Assembly (NCBI GenBank): GCA_937873555.1
Contig: CALMWN010000327.1
Location: 1 to 15,956, forward strand
DNA length: 15,956 nt
Reading direction: 5' to 3'
Source: an uncultured Clostridia bacterium
GTDB taxonomy: Bacteria > Bacillota > Clostridia > Acetivibrionales > CALMWN01
Under the pieces are notes generated by a model. That model was not told the DNA's origin and did no database searches. It saw nothing but the letters and a program-made list of their open reading frames with translations. This document shows, piece after piece, positions 6,116 to 12,490 of this stretch. A program made the translations under genes and the position numbers. Position 1 is the stretch's first letter. The number at the start of each line of letters is the position of its first letter.

Positions 6116-8599
6116 TCACATTTCCTTGTAGAATATCAGATTATTTTCAAGGTCGGTATCAAGTGGGATACCGGCCTTGATGAATTTTGAGTTATAATGA
6201 TTTTCCAGTTCCCGTGCCTGTTTGGAACGCAGATTCCTGAACTGGATTGCAATTTCACTGAAAAGCGGCTGCTTTTCGAAATTTTCCCTTAAAGGTCTGG
6301 TGAAAGGGCAATACCTGTAGAGGATGCCTCTAGCAACCTTGTTGAGCCGGACGGCGCCCCTTGATTCATAGTTTATCCAGGTTTCGTAATCCGAAGTGAA
6401 TATATCACGCATTCTGCTGTTGTATTTTTGTGCCTGTGCTTTCACTTTTTCCTTTGCTTCCTCTGACAGATCCCTGTTTTTCTTAATGAATTGTATATAA
6501 TCCGTATACTCCGAGGTCAGAGACTTTTGTGTAACATCATTCCATGCGACTCCCATCATGGTTCTGCACATCTCCCACCTGAAATTGCCGATAAGCCTTG
6601 CAATAATTGCATCAAGATTTTCGGATGTAAAAGCTGGAAGAAGGAAACGGCCGGGTGCGCTTCTGTTTCTTTCGGTAATTTCCTGCCACATTACCCCACG
6701 GAAACCAAAGGTCGGTATCAGTACGAATTCAGGAAATACCTGTTTTATGATATATTCCTTTTCAATTCCCCTTTCAGCATCACGGTATGATATTTCCCTG
6801 TGAAACGCGGAGAAGTCTATTTCCAGGACCTTATTGACGCTTTCTGCTATCATCTCCGGTGTAACAGCCGCTTTTGAGAGATCCTTTGTTATCATTTCAT
6901 TATGGAGGATGGGGAAATAGACGCTTGTTTGCCCGTGACACAACCTCTGGTTGGTTTTGAACATGTTGTTTATTTCAAAATCAAGACGCCTTTCAGCATC
7001 GTTGTCATACGCCTGCTTATCCTTATCTGCAGTATCACCGCGTTTTTTAATCTCTCTTAAGACATCGGAATAGTTCTGGCCGAATTCATTTATGGAAGGT
7101 TCCCTTTCCATGCCGTAGATTTTGGAAAGCCACTCCTTGATACCATGTACCGGAAGCCGGCTTGCAGAAGATTGTCTGGTTGCTAGCCTGTACAGATTGA
7201 CAACATGCCTGGTATCAAGAAGCTTTTCATCCATATAGGCATATGTCAGGAACATATTAAATAGAGGAGAGTTGTTGTTGTCCTGACGAACCTTCTTGAA
7301 AACCGCCTTATATACATCGAAGAAAACGGAGGATATGTTGTTCCTGATAATCCTGACGGCATTATCGGTGGAAAGTTTATCCCTGAAGTCCCTGAAAGCT
7401 TCAAGATTATTGAGGAAGAATTCAGCCCTGTCCCTGGGGATGCCTGAATAAGCCAGAATTGTTTCTGCGCTGTTTATTAATTCATCGGGTATGCTGCAGT
7501 CATCCATATCTGCCTCGATTACAACATGTACCTCATGGGCTTTTACAGAAGCCTTTATATCATTATGCACAATGTCCAGGTACTCCGGGCTGAAGTCCAA
7601 TTCATGGCAGTATTCGTTATTAAATTGTAATACTGTCTTTTTTAGCCTGGCAATTATATAGTCAATAATTTGAAGCACGGCCTTGGTGTCGTTATTGTTC
7701 TTTCCAATCTCCATGGCAGCACAGGCGTATTCTTCAAGAATGTTTTCTCCCACTTCGGAACAGAGCCTTTTGATGTATTGCTCCACGAGTAAAAATGCTT
7801 CCTTCAGTTTTGCCAGTAATTCTTCCAGACACTGCTCGGCGTCCCTGCAGTGGTAATTTGCTACTACAGCATCCGCACTGAAAAAGCTTTTGCGAAGCTC
7901 CACAGGAAGATTGGAAATGTGCTTGTAATACTCAATTTTACTGCTATAAACCTCATCAATTGAAGAATATATCTCCTTTAATGAATCGAAATGATCCTTT
8001 TCCAGAAAAGCAGCGTCAAAGCTTCCGGAGATATCAAAGTTATCATTTTTAAGCTTCTCAAGATTATCCAGGCCATCCCTGAAGAATTTTCCTGACGGAA
8101 CACAGGAAAAGCCATATTTCTCCTTAAGGACCCAAAAACTGACGATCAGATTGTCTGTCAGGATTACCAGGCTGTTTAAGAGCCGTTCCAGGTTGGACAG
8201 GGCAGCATGTGAAAGGTTTATCATGTTGGAGATGGAGGTTATTATATAAGCCGGATAATCTTTCTGAGTATTAAGAATACTTTTCAGCTGTTCCATATTC
8301 TGAACGGGAAATGTGTATATAATGGAGTCTTCTGCAGCTTGAAAGCTGACGGAATATTTTTTTGAAAGGAAGAAACTTCCGGTTCCAAGGAATATATTCT
8401 GGCCTACGCTGAAAATCCTGTAGCTTTTATCAAGTACTTCATTTTCACTTATGCCGGTATACTTGTCAAGGGCAGAAATAAAAACGTTCAATTTTCCCTG
8501 AAGCAGTATATTTATGGAGTGAATCAACTGTCCCTCCACAAAGGCTGTTTCTTTGCCTTTTATTGTAAAATTACCGGTTTGACCAGTTACTATGCTCAT
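6116..8599 (-). CDS. Large protein with degenerate N-terminal cyclic-nucleotide-binding-like domain
   Basis: This 827-residue cytosolic protein begins with about 105 residues that look like a CRP/cNMP-binding beta-barrel: GKETAFVEGQLIHSINILLQG, then VGQNIFLGTGSFFLSKKYSVSFQA, then SIIYTFP. The phosphate-binding cassette is degenerate. Where cAMP binders have G-E and R-x-A-x-V-x-A, this has G-T-G and Y-S-V-S-F-Q-A, so both key charged residues are missing. The other ~700 residues are mostly helical and charged, with no HTH, kinase, cyclase or membrane motif that I can recognise. A better conserved-looking block occurs near the C-terminus (FVLIPTFGFRGVMWQEITERNRSAPGRFLLPAF; SRMRDIFTSDYETWINYESRG). 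I chose the ATG at 8599 because AGGTGAT precedes it at good spacing; a TTG at 8617 would add six residues but lacks a site. It may be an adaptor or regulator. It is a single gene with a long AT-rich leader. Confidence 0.8.
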   Translation of the reverse strand: MSIVTGQTGNFTIKGKETAFVEGQLIHSINILLQGKLNVFISALDKYTGISENEVLDKSYRIFSVGQNIFLGTGSFFLSKKYSVSFQAAEDSIIYTFPVQNMEQLKSILNTQKDYPAYIITSISNMINLSHAALSNLERLLNSLVILTDNLIVSFWVLKEKYGFSCVPSGKFFRDGLDNLEKLKNDNFDISGSFDAAFLEKDHFDSLKEIYSSIDEVYSSKIEYYKHISNLPVELRKSFFSADAVVANYHCRDAEQCLEELLAKLKEAFLLVEQYIKRLCSEVGENILEEYACAAMEIGKNNNDTKAVLQIIDYIIARLKKTVLQFNNEYCHELDFSPEYLDIVHNDIKASVKAHEVHVVIEADMDDCSIPDELINSAETILAYSGIPRDRAEFFLNNLEAFRDFRDKLSTDNAVRIIRNNISSVFFDVYKAVFKKVRQDNNNSPLFNMFLTYAYMDEKLLDTRHVVNLYRLATRQSSASRLPVHGIKEWLSKIYGMEREPSINEFGQNYSDVLREIKKRGDTADKDKQAYDNDAERRLDFEINNMFKTNQRLCHGQTSVYFPILHNEMITKDLSKAAVTPEMIAESVNKVLEIDFSAFHREISYRDAERGIEKEYIIKQVFPEFVLIPTFGFRGVMWQEITERNRSAPGRFLLPAFTSENLDAIIARLIGNFRWEMCRTMMGVAWNDVTQKSLTSEYTDYIQFIKKNRDLSEEAKEKVKAQAQKYNSRMRDIFTSDYETWINYESRGAVRLNKVARGILYRYCPFTRPLRENFEKQPLFSEIAIQFRNLRSKQARELENHYNSKFIKAGIPLDTDLENNLIFYKEM

Positions 8600-8714
8600 G
8601 TTTACAATCACCTGCAAGCTTTATTTTGATAATAAGGCAAGGAAACAACCAACCCAAACAAGAAGGCCTTTCTTTGCTTTGAACATTAGCACAGGCAATT
8701 CAATTCTTTCTCTA

Positions 8715-8743
8715 TATATAAAAACTATGATGCAAATAATCAA
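8715..8743 (-). promoter_or_regulatory. Candidate proximal promoter of the cNMP-like gene
   Basis: On the minus strand TTGATT (8743-8738) is separated by 17 nt from TATATA (8720-8715), a reasonable housekeeping promoter. The predicted start is near 8708, about 110 nt before the ATG at 8599. The inverted repeat at 8750-8785 ends 6 nt upstream of the -35 and is centred near -60, a classic activator position. Confidence 0.45.
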
Positions 8744-8749
8744 GCAACC

Positions 8750-8785
8750 ATATAAGATAAATTAAATATTTTCTTCATCTTATAT
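8750..8785. repeat. 9-bp perfect inverted repeat (dyad A)
   Basis: ATATAAGAT (8750-8758) and ATCTTATAT (8777-8785) are perfect inverted copies separated by 18 nt. The right arm with its flank (TTCATCTTATATA, 8774-8786) recurs exactly at 15646-15658 inside another dyad. The position just upstream of the -35 of the proximal promoter suggests a regulator binding site and not a terminator; no T-tract follows. Confidence 0.55.
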
Positions 8786-8832
8786 AATAAAAAAATTAAT
8801 ATTATATTCCATAATTTGAGTCCAATGTCTAC

Positions 8833-8862
8833 ATTATACTATTAAGCTACATAACAAATCAA
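8833..8862 (-). promoter_or_regulatory. Candidate distal promoter of the cNMP-like gene
   Basis: On the minus strand TTGATT (8862-8857), an 18-nt spacer and a perfect TATAAT (8838-8833) form a plausible housekeeping promoter. It would give a leader of about 225 nt. The -35 overlaps the left arm of the 10-bp inverted repeat at 8849-8887. Confidence 0.45.
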
Positions 8863-8887
8863 TTATTTACAAATAGTTTTGTTATGT
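8849..8887. repeat. 10-bp perfect inverted repeat over the distal promoter
   Basis: ACATAACAAA (8849-8858) and TTTGTTATGT (8878-8887) are perfect inverted copies 19 nt apart. The left arm covers part of the spacer and -35 of the distal promoter, so occupation would be expected to block it. No T-tract or GC-rich stem argues for termination. Confidence 0.5.
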
Positions 8888-8957
8888 TTTCATTGAATTT
8901 TCAAGGCATACATATTGTATATTTTACTATCACATCAGTTCCCGGCTGCACTACAGA

Positions 8958-8983
8958 AAAGCCCAGGCGTTTGCCTGGGCTTT
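8958..8983 (-). terminator. Rho-independent terminator of the LysM/SleB hydrolase gene
   Basis: A perfect 11-bp stem, AAAGCCCAGGC (8958-8968) with GCCTGGGCTTT (8973-8983), and a 4-nt loop. On the minus strand the stem is followed by a short T-rich run (TTTTCT), so it terminates the gene ending at 9037. On the plus strand TTTCTCTTC follows, but no plus-strand gene precedes it. Confidence 0.85.
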
Positions 8984-9036
8984 CTCTTCATAATTTTGTA
9001 CAAGATGTGCGGCCATTGGTTACCTGCAATTGAATG

Positions 9037-9828
9037 TTAATAGACGTACACCATTCTGCCTATCCTGGCAGCAAGAGGTTTTGACCAGAGCCATTTATTC
9101 GTGGCACTGTCATCAAAATAGTATAAAGCTCCATGTGTCGGGTCGCTCCCATGAAGTGCATCATATGCAGCTTTTATGGCATCAGAGTCGGCAGGCTTGT
9201 AAATATATCCGTTTTCAACAGGTGTAAACTGGTAGTAGCTATTATCCCTTTCATATATAACTCCGCTGATGGTGTTCGGGAATTCCTGGCTTTTAACCCT
9301 GTTTATGACAACCGCGCCCACTCCCACCTTCGCACTGTATGGCTGGTTTCCGGCTTCGGCCATAATAAGCCTGGACAGCAGATCCAAATCGCTTTCAGTG
9401 TAGGAAATCACACTGCCGGAGGTATTGGATGAAGATGATACTGAAGGAGCCGCTGTATTTGCAGAAGACTTTATACCCGGCAGAACCAGCTGCTGCCCGG
9501 GATAAATTGTGTTGCTCCATATATTGTTTGCCGTCCTCAAAGCGCTTACTGTCAAACCGTATTTCTTAGCTATGAGATAAATACTGTCCCCGGCCTTTAC
9601 CGTGTAGGTGTCGGAAGATACATTCAGAACCTGCCCTGGGTATATGACTGTTCCGGACAGGTTGTTGTTCTGCATGATTGTATCGGCTGTTGTATTAAAG
9701 AGCTTTCCGATTGTATAGAGTGAGTCGCCTGACGCTACCGTATAACTTGCAGCATGAGCGGTATGACCCAGCAGCATTGTCAGTGGCAGCATGACTAATA
9801 AGGCCTTAAGCCTTTTTGAATAATGCAT
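9037..9828 (-). CDS. Secreted LysM-LysM-SleB cell wall hydrolase
   Basis: This 263-residue protein has a Sec signal peptide (KRLKALLVMLPLTMLLG core, likely cleavage after AHA26). Two LysM peptidoglycan-binding repeats follow (about 28-71 and 75-117, each ending YPGQ-L/V), then a Ser/Thr/Asn-rich linker (120-142) and a SleB/CwlJ-type hydrolase domain (about 146-263). The domain holds the LSRLIMAEAGNQPYSAKVGVGAVVINRV signature, with E158 as the likely catalytic glutamate. In this family it acts as a lytic transglycosylase or muramidase on peptidoglycan, classically on spore cortex but also in vegetative wall turnover. An AAGGAGG site (9837-9843) lies 8 nt before the ATG. The leader is a c-di-AMP riboswitch, the usual genetic setting for wall hydrolases in Clostridia, so high c-di-AMP should lower expression. 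A strong terminator closes the gene. Confidence 0.95.
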   Translation of the reverse strand: MHYSKRLKALLVMLPLTMLLGHTAHAASYTVASGDSLYTIGKLFNTTADTIMQNNNLSGTVIYPGQVLNVSSDTYTVKAGDSIYLIAKKYGLTVSALRTANNIWSNTIYPGQQLVLPGIKSSANTAAPSVSSSSNTSGSVISYTESDLDLLSRLIMAEAGNQPYSAKVGVGAVVINRVKSQEFPNTISGVIYERDNSYYQFTPVENGYIYKPADSDAIKAAYDALHGSDPTHGALYYFDDSATNKWLWSKPLAARIGRMVYVY

Positions 9829-9845
9829 TTAATTTTCCTCCTTTT

Positions 9846-9979
9846 GCCTCCGAGGTTAGTTGACGGGTTCGGGTCGAGGTACCCTACTCATGAAAGAGAT
9901 TCACCCCTTGAAATAAATCCCCCGTACTCCATTTTTGTTTTTTTCTGTACTTTTTGTCTACAGATTATGGAGATTCGGC
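9846..9979 (-). promoter_or_regulatory. ydaO/yuaA-type cyclic di-AMP riboswitch
   Basis: The minus-strand leader carries the conserved segments of the ydaO motif in order. First comes GCCGAATCT at the 5' end of P1 (from 9979), then a variable hairpin with CTGTA/TACAG arms. GGGGGAT and GGGGTGAATC follow, then GAGTAGGGTACC, CGACCCGAACCCGTCAACTAACC, and a closing GGAGGC that pairs with the 5' GCC. This class binds c-di-AMP and normally switches downstream wall and osmotic genes off. The downstream AAGGAGG begins only 2 nt after the aptamer, which leaves no room for a separate terminator stem and suggests control of translation or of an overlapping structure. Confidence 0.93.
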
Positions 9980-10067
9980 TTTGCATGTTATTTTAACAGA
10001 AACACCGGGCTGCTGCCTATGCTGAATTATTGGGATTTCTGAGATATTAAACCACTTTTAAAATTGC

Positions 10068-10086
10068 TTATGCAGATTTATGCAGA
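10068..10086. repeat. Tandem TTATGCAGA repeat upstream of the PilZ gene
   Basis: TTATGCAGA occurs at 10068-10076 and again at 10078-10086, a period of 10 bp, so both copies face the same side of the helix. They end 3 nt before the candidate -35 of the PilZ gene. This is a plausible activator site, but no factor can be named. Confidence 0.4.
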
Positions 10087-10089
10087 AAT

Positions 10090-10118
10090 TTGGAGTTTTA
10101 TATGATATTATGTATATA
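10090..10118 (+). promoter_or_regulatory. Candidate promoter of the PilZ gene
   Basis: TTGGAG (10090-10095), a 17-nt spacer and TATATA (10113-10118) fit a housekeeping promoter moderately well. The start of transcription would lie near 10125, leaving a leader of about 20 nt with the AAGGGGA ribosome site. This supports the ATG at 10145 over the in-frame ATG at 10118. Confidence 0.4.
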
Positions 10119-10144
10119 TGCCTGAGCATTTAAGGGGATTATTT

Positions 10145-10744
10145 ATGAAGAATAGCAAAATCGTTTTCAAGTCAGAAAAAGATGACAAATTTGATAAACA
10201 TATCCCGTTAAAGAAAGATGAACTCTACATACCGGAAGATGAAAAAAAAATACCGGAAACCAAACCGGTACAGGAGACCGAAGCTGAAGACGAAGAAGTA
10301 TGGGGCAATGATTCGGATCTGAACAGGAAACTTGATGCGGACGTCTTATTGGAAAAACGCAAGTATGTAAGAGTCAGGTATATACAGAACATCATATGCA
10401 GTAAAATCTGCACAAACATTGAAGATGAACAGGTGGAGCTGGATAAACCTATCCATTTTACCGTGTTCGACATATCGATGGGTGGCCTGGGGTGTTTGTG
10501 CAGCCATGAAATTGAGAAGGGTGCCATCCTTGTTTTCAATATAGCACTGGACCAGTTCATATATGAGATAACCTGCATTGTTGTCTATTGTATAAAAATT
10601 GAACAAAATTACAGGGTAGGTCTCAGACTGGCAATTCGTAACAAGGACTATATAAGGCACCTGAAGATTATGGTAGCAAGGTTGTCATTGACAAGCAAAT
10701 ACGGGCAGATGAATTCCGGAAACACAGATATGAATGATAAATAA
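10145..10744 (+). CDS. PilZ-domain protein, probable c-di-GMP receptor
   Basis: This 199-residue soluble protein has an acidic, disordered-looking N-terminal tail (residues 1-65, rich in E, D, K and P) and a C-terminal PilZ domain. The c-di-GMP-binding signature is intact: R72-x3-R76 (KRKYVRVRY) and D109-x-S111-x2-G114 (FDISMGGLG). The barrel is completed by VFNIALDQFIYEITCIVVYCIKIEQNYRVGLRL. It should bind c-di-GMP and transmit the signal to a partner, perhaps in motility, adhesion or envelope functions. Translation is placed at 10145 because AAGGGGA (10134-10140) lies just upstream; an in-frame ATG at 10118 lacks a site and overlaps the promoter. The gene stands alone, divergent from the hydrolase and convergent with the DUF3298 gene, and ends at a bidirectional terminator. 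Confidence 0.92.
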   Translation: MKNSKIVFKSEKDDKFDKHIPLKKDELYIPEDEKKIPETKPVQETEAEDEEVWGNDSDLNRKLDADVLLEKRKYVRVRYIQNIICSKICTNIEDEQVELDKPIHFTVFDISMGGLGCLCSHEIEKGAILVFNIALDQFIYEITCIVVYCIKIEQNYRVGLRLAIRNKDYIRHLKIMVARLSLTSKYGQMNSGNTDMNDK

Positions 10745-10773
10745 CATTGACTCATACAGTGCAGTTATTATGA

Positions 10774-10807
10774 AAAAGCCGGGTAGTTTTTATCACACCT
10801 GGCTTTT
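10774..10807. terminator. Bidirectional rho-independent terminator between convergent genes
   Basis: AAAAGCCGGGT (10774-10784) pairs with ACCTGGCTTTT (10797-10807) over 11 bp with one G-T pair, and the loop is 12 nt. T-rich ends lie on both strands (TTTTGTTTG after the plus-strand stem, TTTTTCA on the minus strand). It sits between the PilZ gene and the convergent DUF3298 gene and can serve both. Confidence 0.85.
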
Positions 10808-10815
10808 GTTTGACC

Positions 10816-11472
10816 CTAACCGTTAATCGACATTTTACCCAGGGGTCCGTCTTCTCTTACGATGTCCTGGATTTCATACACCGATACGGGGAACTGCGGG
10901 AAACCGAAGACATAGGCAGTAAGCTCATAGAGCTGGAAATAGATGACCAACACCTTGTCTGCAATATAGAAGTCCTGGTTTGGCTTGATGCTTTTAAAAC
11001 CGTTGAGAAGGATTATATTGCGCTGCTTTATCTGCTGTGATATTATACCGGACAGCACTTTAACATAATCGCTACCGGGTTTGAACAAATCATACAACTG
11101 ATATTCCCTGCCGGTTTGTATATCAAAAGTCAATGATTTTATTATTGTCATACCGTGAGCTGCAGGTATAGCGATGGTATAATTGCCTATTGAAAGGCTT
11201 AATACACCTCTTTCGTTTGTTTTAATTTCATAAAAGCCCTGAACATTAAGGTTAAGCTGTTTGTAACCCTGGTTTATAAGCTGTTCGGTCTGATCATGCA
11301 TAAGCCTGTTCACAAGGTTTATTATTGATGTATTAAGTTTTTGCTGTACTGCAGGATTGGGCAATCCTACAACAACAGGGTAGTCTATCACAATTTTCTG
11401 ATTTTGTGGGGCATACCTGCGTGTTATTATCTGGACTGGATTTTCAATATAGCTCATTTTATCCGACTTCAT
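10816..11472 (-). CDS. DUF3298-domain protein (RsiV/PdaC-tail-like)
   Basis: This 218-residue protein matches the layout of DUF4163/DUF3298 proteins, the extracytoplasmic module of RsiV-type anti-sigma factors and of some peptidoglycan deacetylases. An N-terminal pair of strands (IVIDYPVVVGLPNPAVQQKLNTSI) leads to helices and the segment SLSIGNYTIAIPAAHGMTIIKSLTFDIQTGREYQLYDLFKPGSDY. The closing part, KVLVIYFQLYELTAYVFGFPQFPVSV, corresponds to the usual F-x4-Y-x-I-APYAxG-x4-x-P ending. No signal peptide or membrane helix is present, so it may be cytosolic, unlike most relatives. The start is uncertain. The ATG at 11472 has only GGGA directly before it, and the ATG at 11457 has a weak GGA; neither is a good SD. 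No sigma factor gene lies next to it. The function is unknown. Confidence 0.85.
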   Translation of the reverse strand: MKSDKMSYIENPVQIITRRYAPQNQKIVIDYPVVVGLPNPAVQQKLNTSIINLVNRLMHDQTEQLINQGYKQLNLNVQGFYEIKTNERGVLSLSIGNYTIAIPAAHGMTIIKSLTFDIQTGREYQLYDLFKPGSDYVKVLSGIISQQIKQRNIILLNGFKSIKPNQDFYIADKVLVIYFQLYELTAYVFGFPQFPVSVYEIQDIVREDGPLGKMSING

Positions 11473-11566
11473 TCCCGAAATATTACTGATATATAATATT
11501 CAGACATTCACCATATAGTTAACGTATTTTGATTTATATCCGGGAAATGATGGATTTTCTCAATTG

Positions 11567-11575
11567 TGATATAAT
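11567..11575 (+). promoter_or_regulatory. Extended -10 promoter of the histidine kinase gene
   Basis: TGATATAAT is a perfect extended -10. Transcription would start near 11582, only about 13 nt before the ATG at 11595, with GAGGTG (11585-11590) between. No -35 hexamer at proper spacing is apparent. The position excludes the earlier in-frame ATG at 11529 as a start. Confidence 0.55.
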
Positions 11576-11594
11576 TAGGGCTGTGAGGTGTATT

Positions 11595-12470
11595 ATGGAA
11601 TCCAGGAACGAACTGCTGCTTCAAAATCAAATAATGGCGATAATCAAAGCTTTTCCGGACATTTATTTTCTGGTTGATTCAAAGGGCGAGATCATAGGCT
11701 TCAATGCGGGGCCTGAAGCGAAGCATTATCTGCCGCCGGGAGAATTTCCCGGTAAAAAGATACAGGGAATTCTGCCAGCCGAGACCAGGCATACTTTCAT
11801 GGAATGTATTAAAAAAGTAATTGGAAACAATATCGCTTCAAGCATGGAATATTCACTGACCATAGACGGGATTGAACAGTATTTTGAAGCACGTCTCATA
11901 CCTTTGCCGGAAAGCAGAGCTATAGTGGCAGTGAGAGATATCACAAAACTTAAACGGGCAGAAAGGGCACTTGACGGACAGGAGAAAGAGCTTAAGCAGC
12001 ACCGGGGCCACCTTGAAGAGATGGTAAGGGAAAGGACAATGGAGCTAAGCCGAGTAAATGATGCCTTGAAACGGGAGATTTCAGAGAGGAAACGCGCTGA
12101 GGAACAGCTGGAAGAACGTACTCATCTGCTTTCAACCCTGTTGGATGTTTCAAACCTTGTGTCTTCTACTCTGGAATTAAAACAGCTTCTGGAGGCCATT
12201 CTCGACAGACTGAAGAGGATAATTGATTACAAGGGAGCCAAAATTTTTGCCCTTGAGGGAGAATACTTAAGAGTGTTGGCCCACAGGAGCTCACTTTCTG
12301 AAGAGGAAAATGACAGCTATGGCTTTTGGGTCAAGGATGCGGCACTTGGACAGAAGATAATTGTCGGGAGGAAACCTGTAATCATAACGGATGTTATGGA
12401 TGATTCCGCGCCTGCGAAGGATTTCAGAAGAGTTATGGACAAGCATATGGAGACAACTCCAGTCATGTAA
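11595..12470 (+). CDS. Sensor histidine kinase, N-terminal fragment (PAS and start of GAF1), frameshifted
   Basis: The 291 residues form the sensory front end of a soluble NarL-type kinase. A PAS domain (about 12-120: FPDIYFLVDSKGEIIGFN to RAIVAVRDITKLKRAE) is followed by a coiled coil (about 118-178, with the familiar VRERTMELSRVNDALKREISERKRAEEQL). Then the first half of a GAF domain starts at LLSTLLDVSNLVSSTLELKQLLE. The GAF breaks off after KDFRRVMDK, and the frame stops at 12470. The expected continuation (HVRSWLGLPLIVKDRVIGALTIDH) lies in the -1 frame and joins the downstream kinase ORF. The switch must fall between 12404 and 12467, most likely around 12440. GAGGTG (11585-11590) and an extended -10 fix the start. 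No slippery heptamer or homopolymer is visible there, so a true one-base deletion is more likely than programmed frameshifting, although a sequence error is possible. Confidence 0.85.
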   Translation: MESRNELLLQNQIMAIIKAFPDIYFLVDSKGEIIGFNAGPEAKHYLPPGEFPGKKIQGILPAETRHTFMECIKKVIGNNIASSMEYSLTIDGIEQYFEARLIPLPESRAIVAVRDITKLKRAERALDGQEKELKQHRGHLEEMVRERTMELSRVNDALKREISERKRAEEQLEERTHLLSTLLDVSNLVSSTLELKQLLEAILDRLKRIIDYKGAKIFALEGEYLRVLAHRSSLSEEENDSYGFWVKDAALGQKIIVGRKPVIITDVMDDSAPAKDFRRVMDKHMETTPVM

Positions 12471-12490
12471 GGTCATGGCTTGGGCTCCCG

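Larger units (their letters stand above)
8600..9036. other. AT-rich intergenic region between two minus-strand genes
   Basis: This 437-nt stretch holds no convincing gene. From 9036 downward it contains the terminator of the hydrolase gene (8958-8983), an inverted repeat (8849-8887), one candidate promoter (8833-8862), a second inverted repeat (8750-8785), a second candidate promoter (8715-8743) and then the leader of the cNMP-like gene. Its base composition is much more AT-rich than the flanking coding sequence. Confidence 0.7.

Noticed and set aside
12421..12470. Programmed -1 ribosomal frameshifting in the kinase gene
   Set aside because: No slippery heptamer and no obvious downstream stem or pseudoknot; a deletion or sequence error is simpler.
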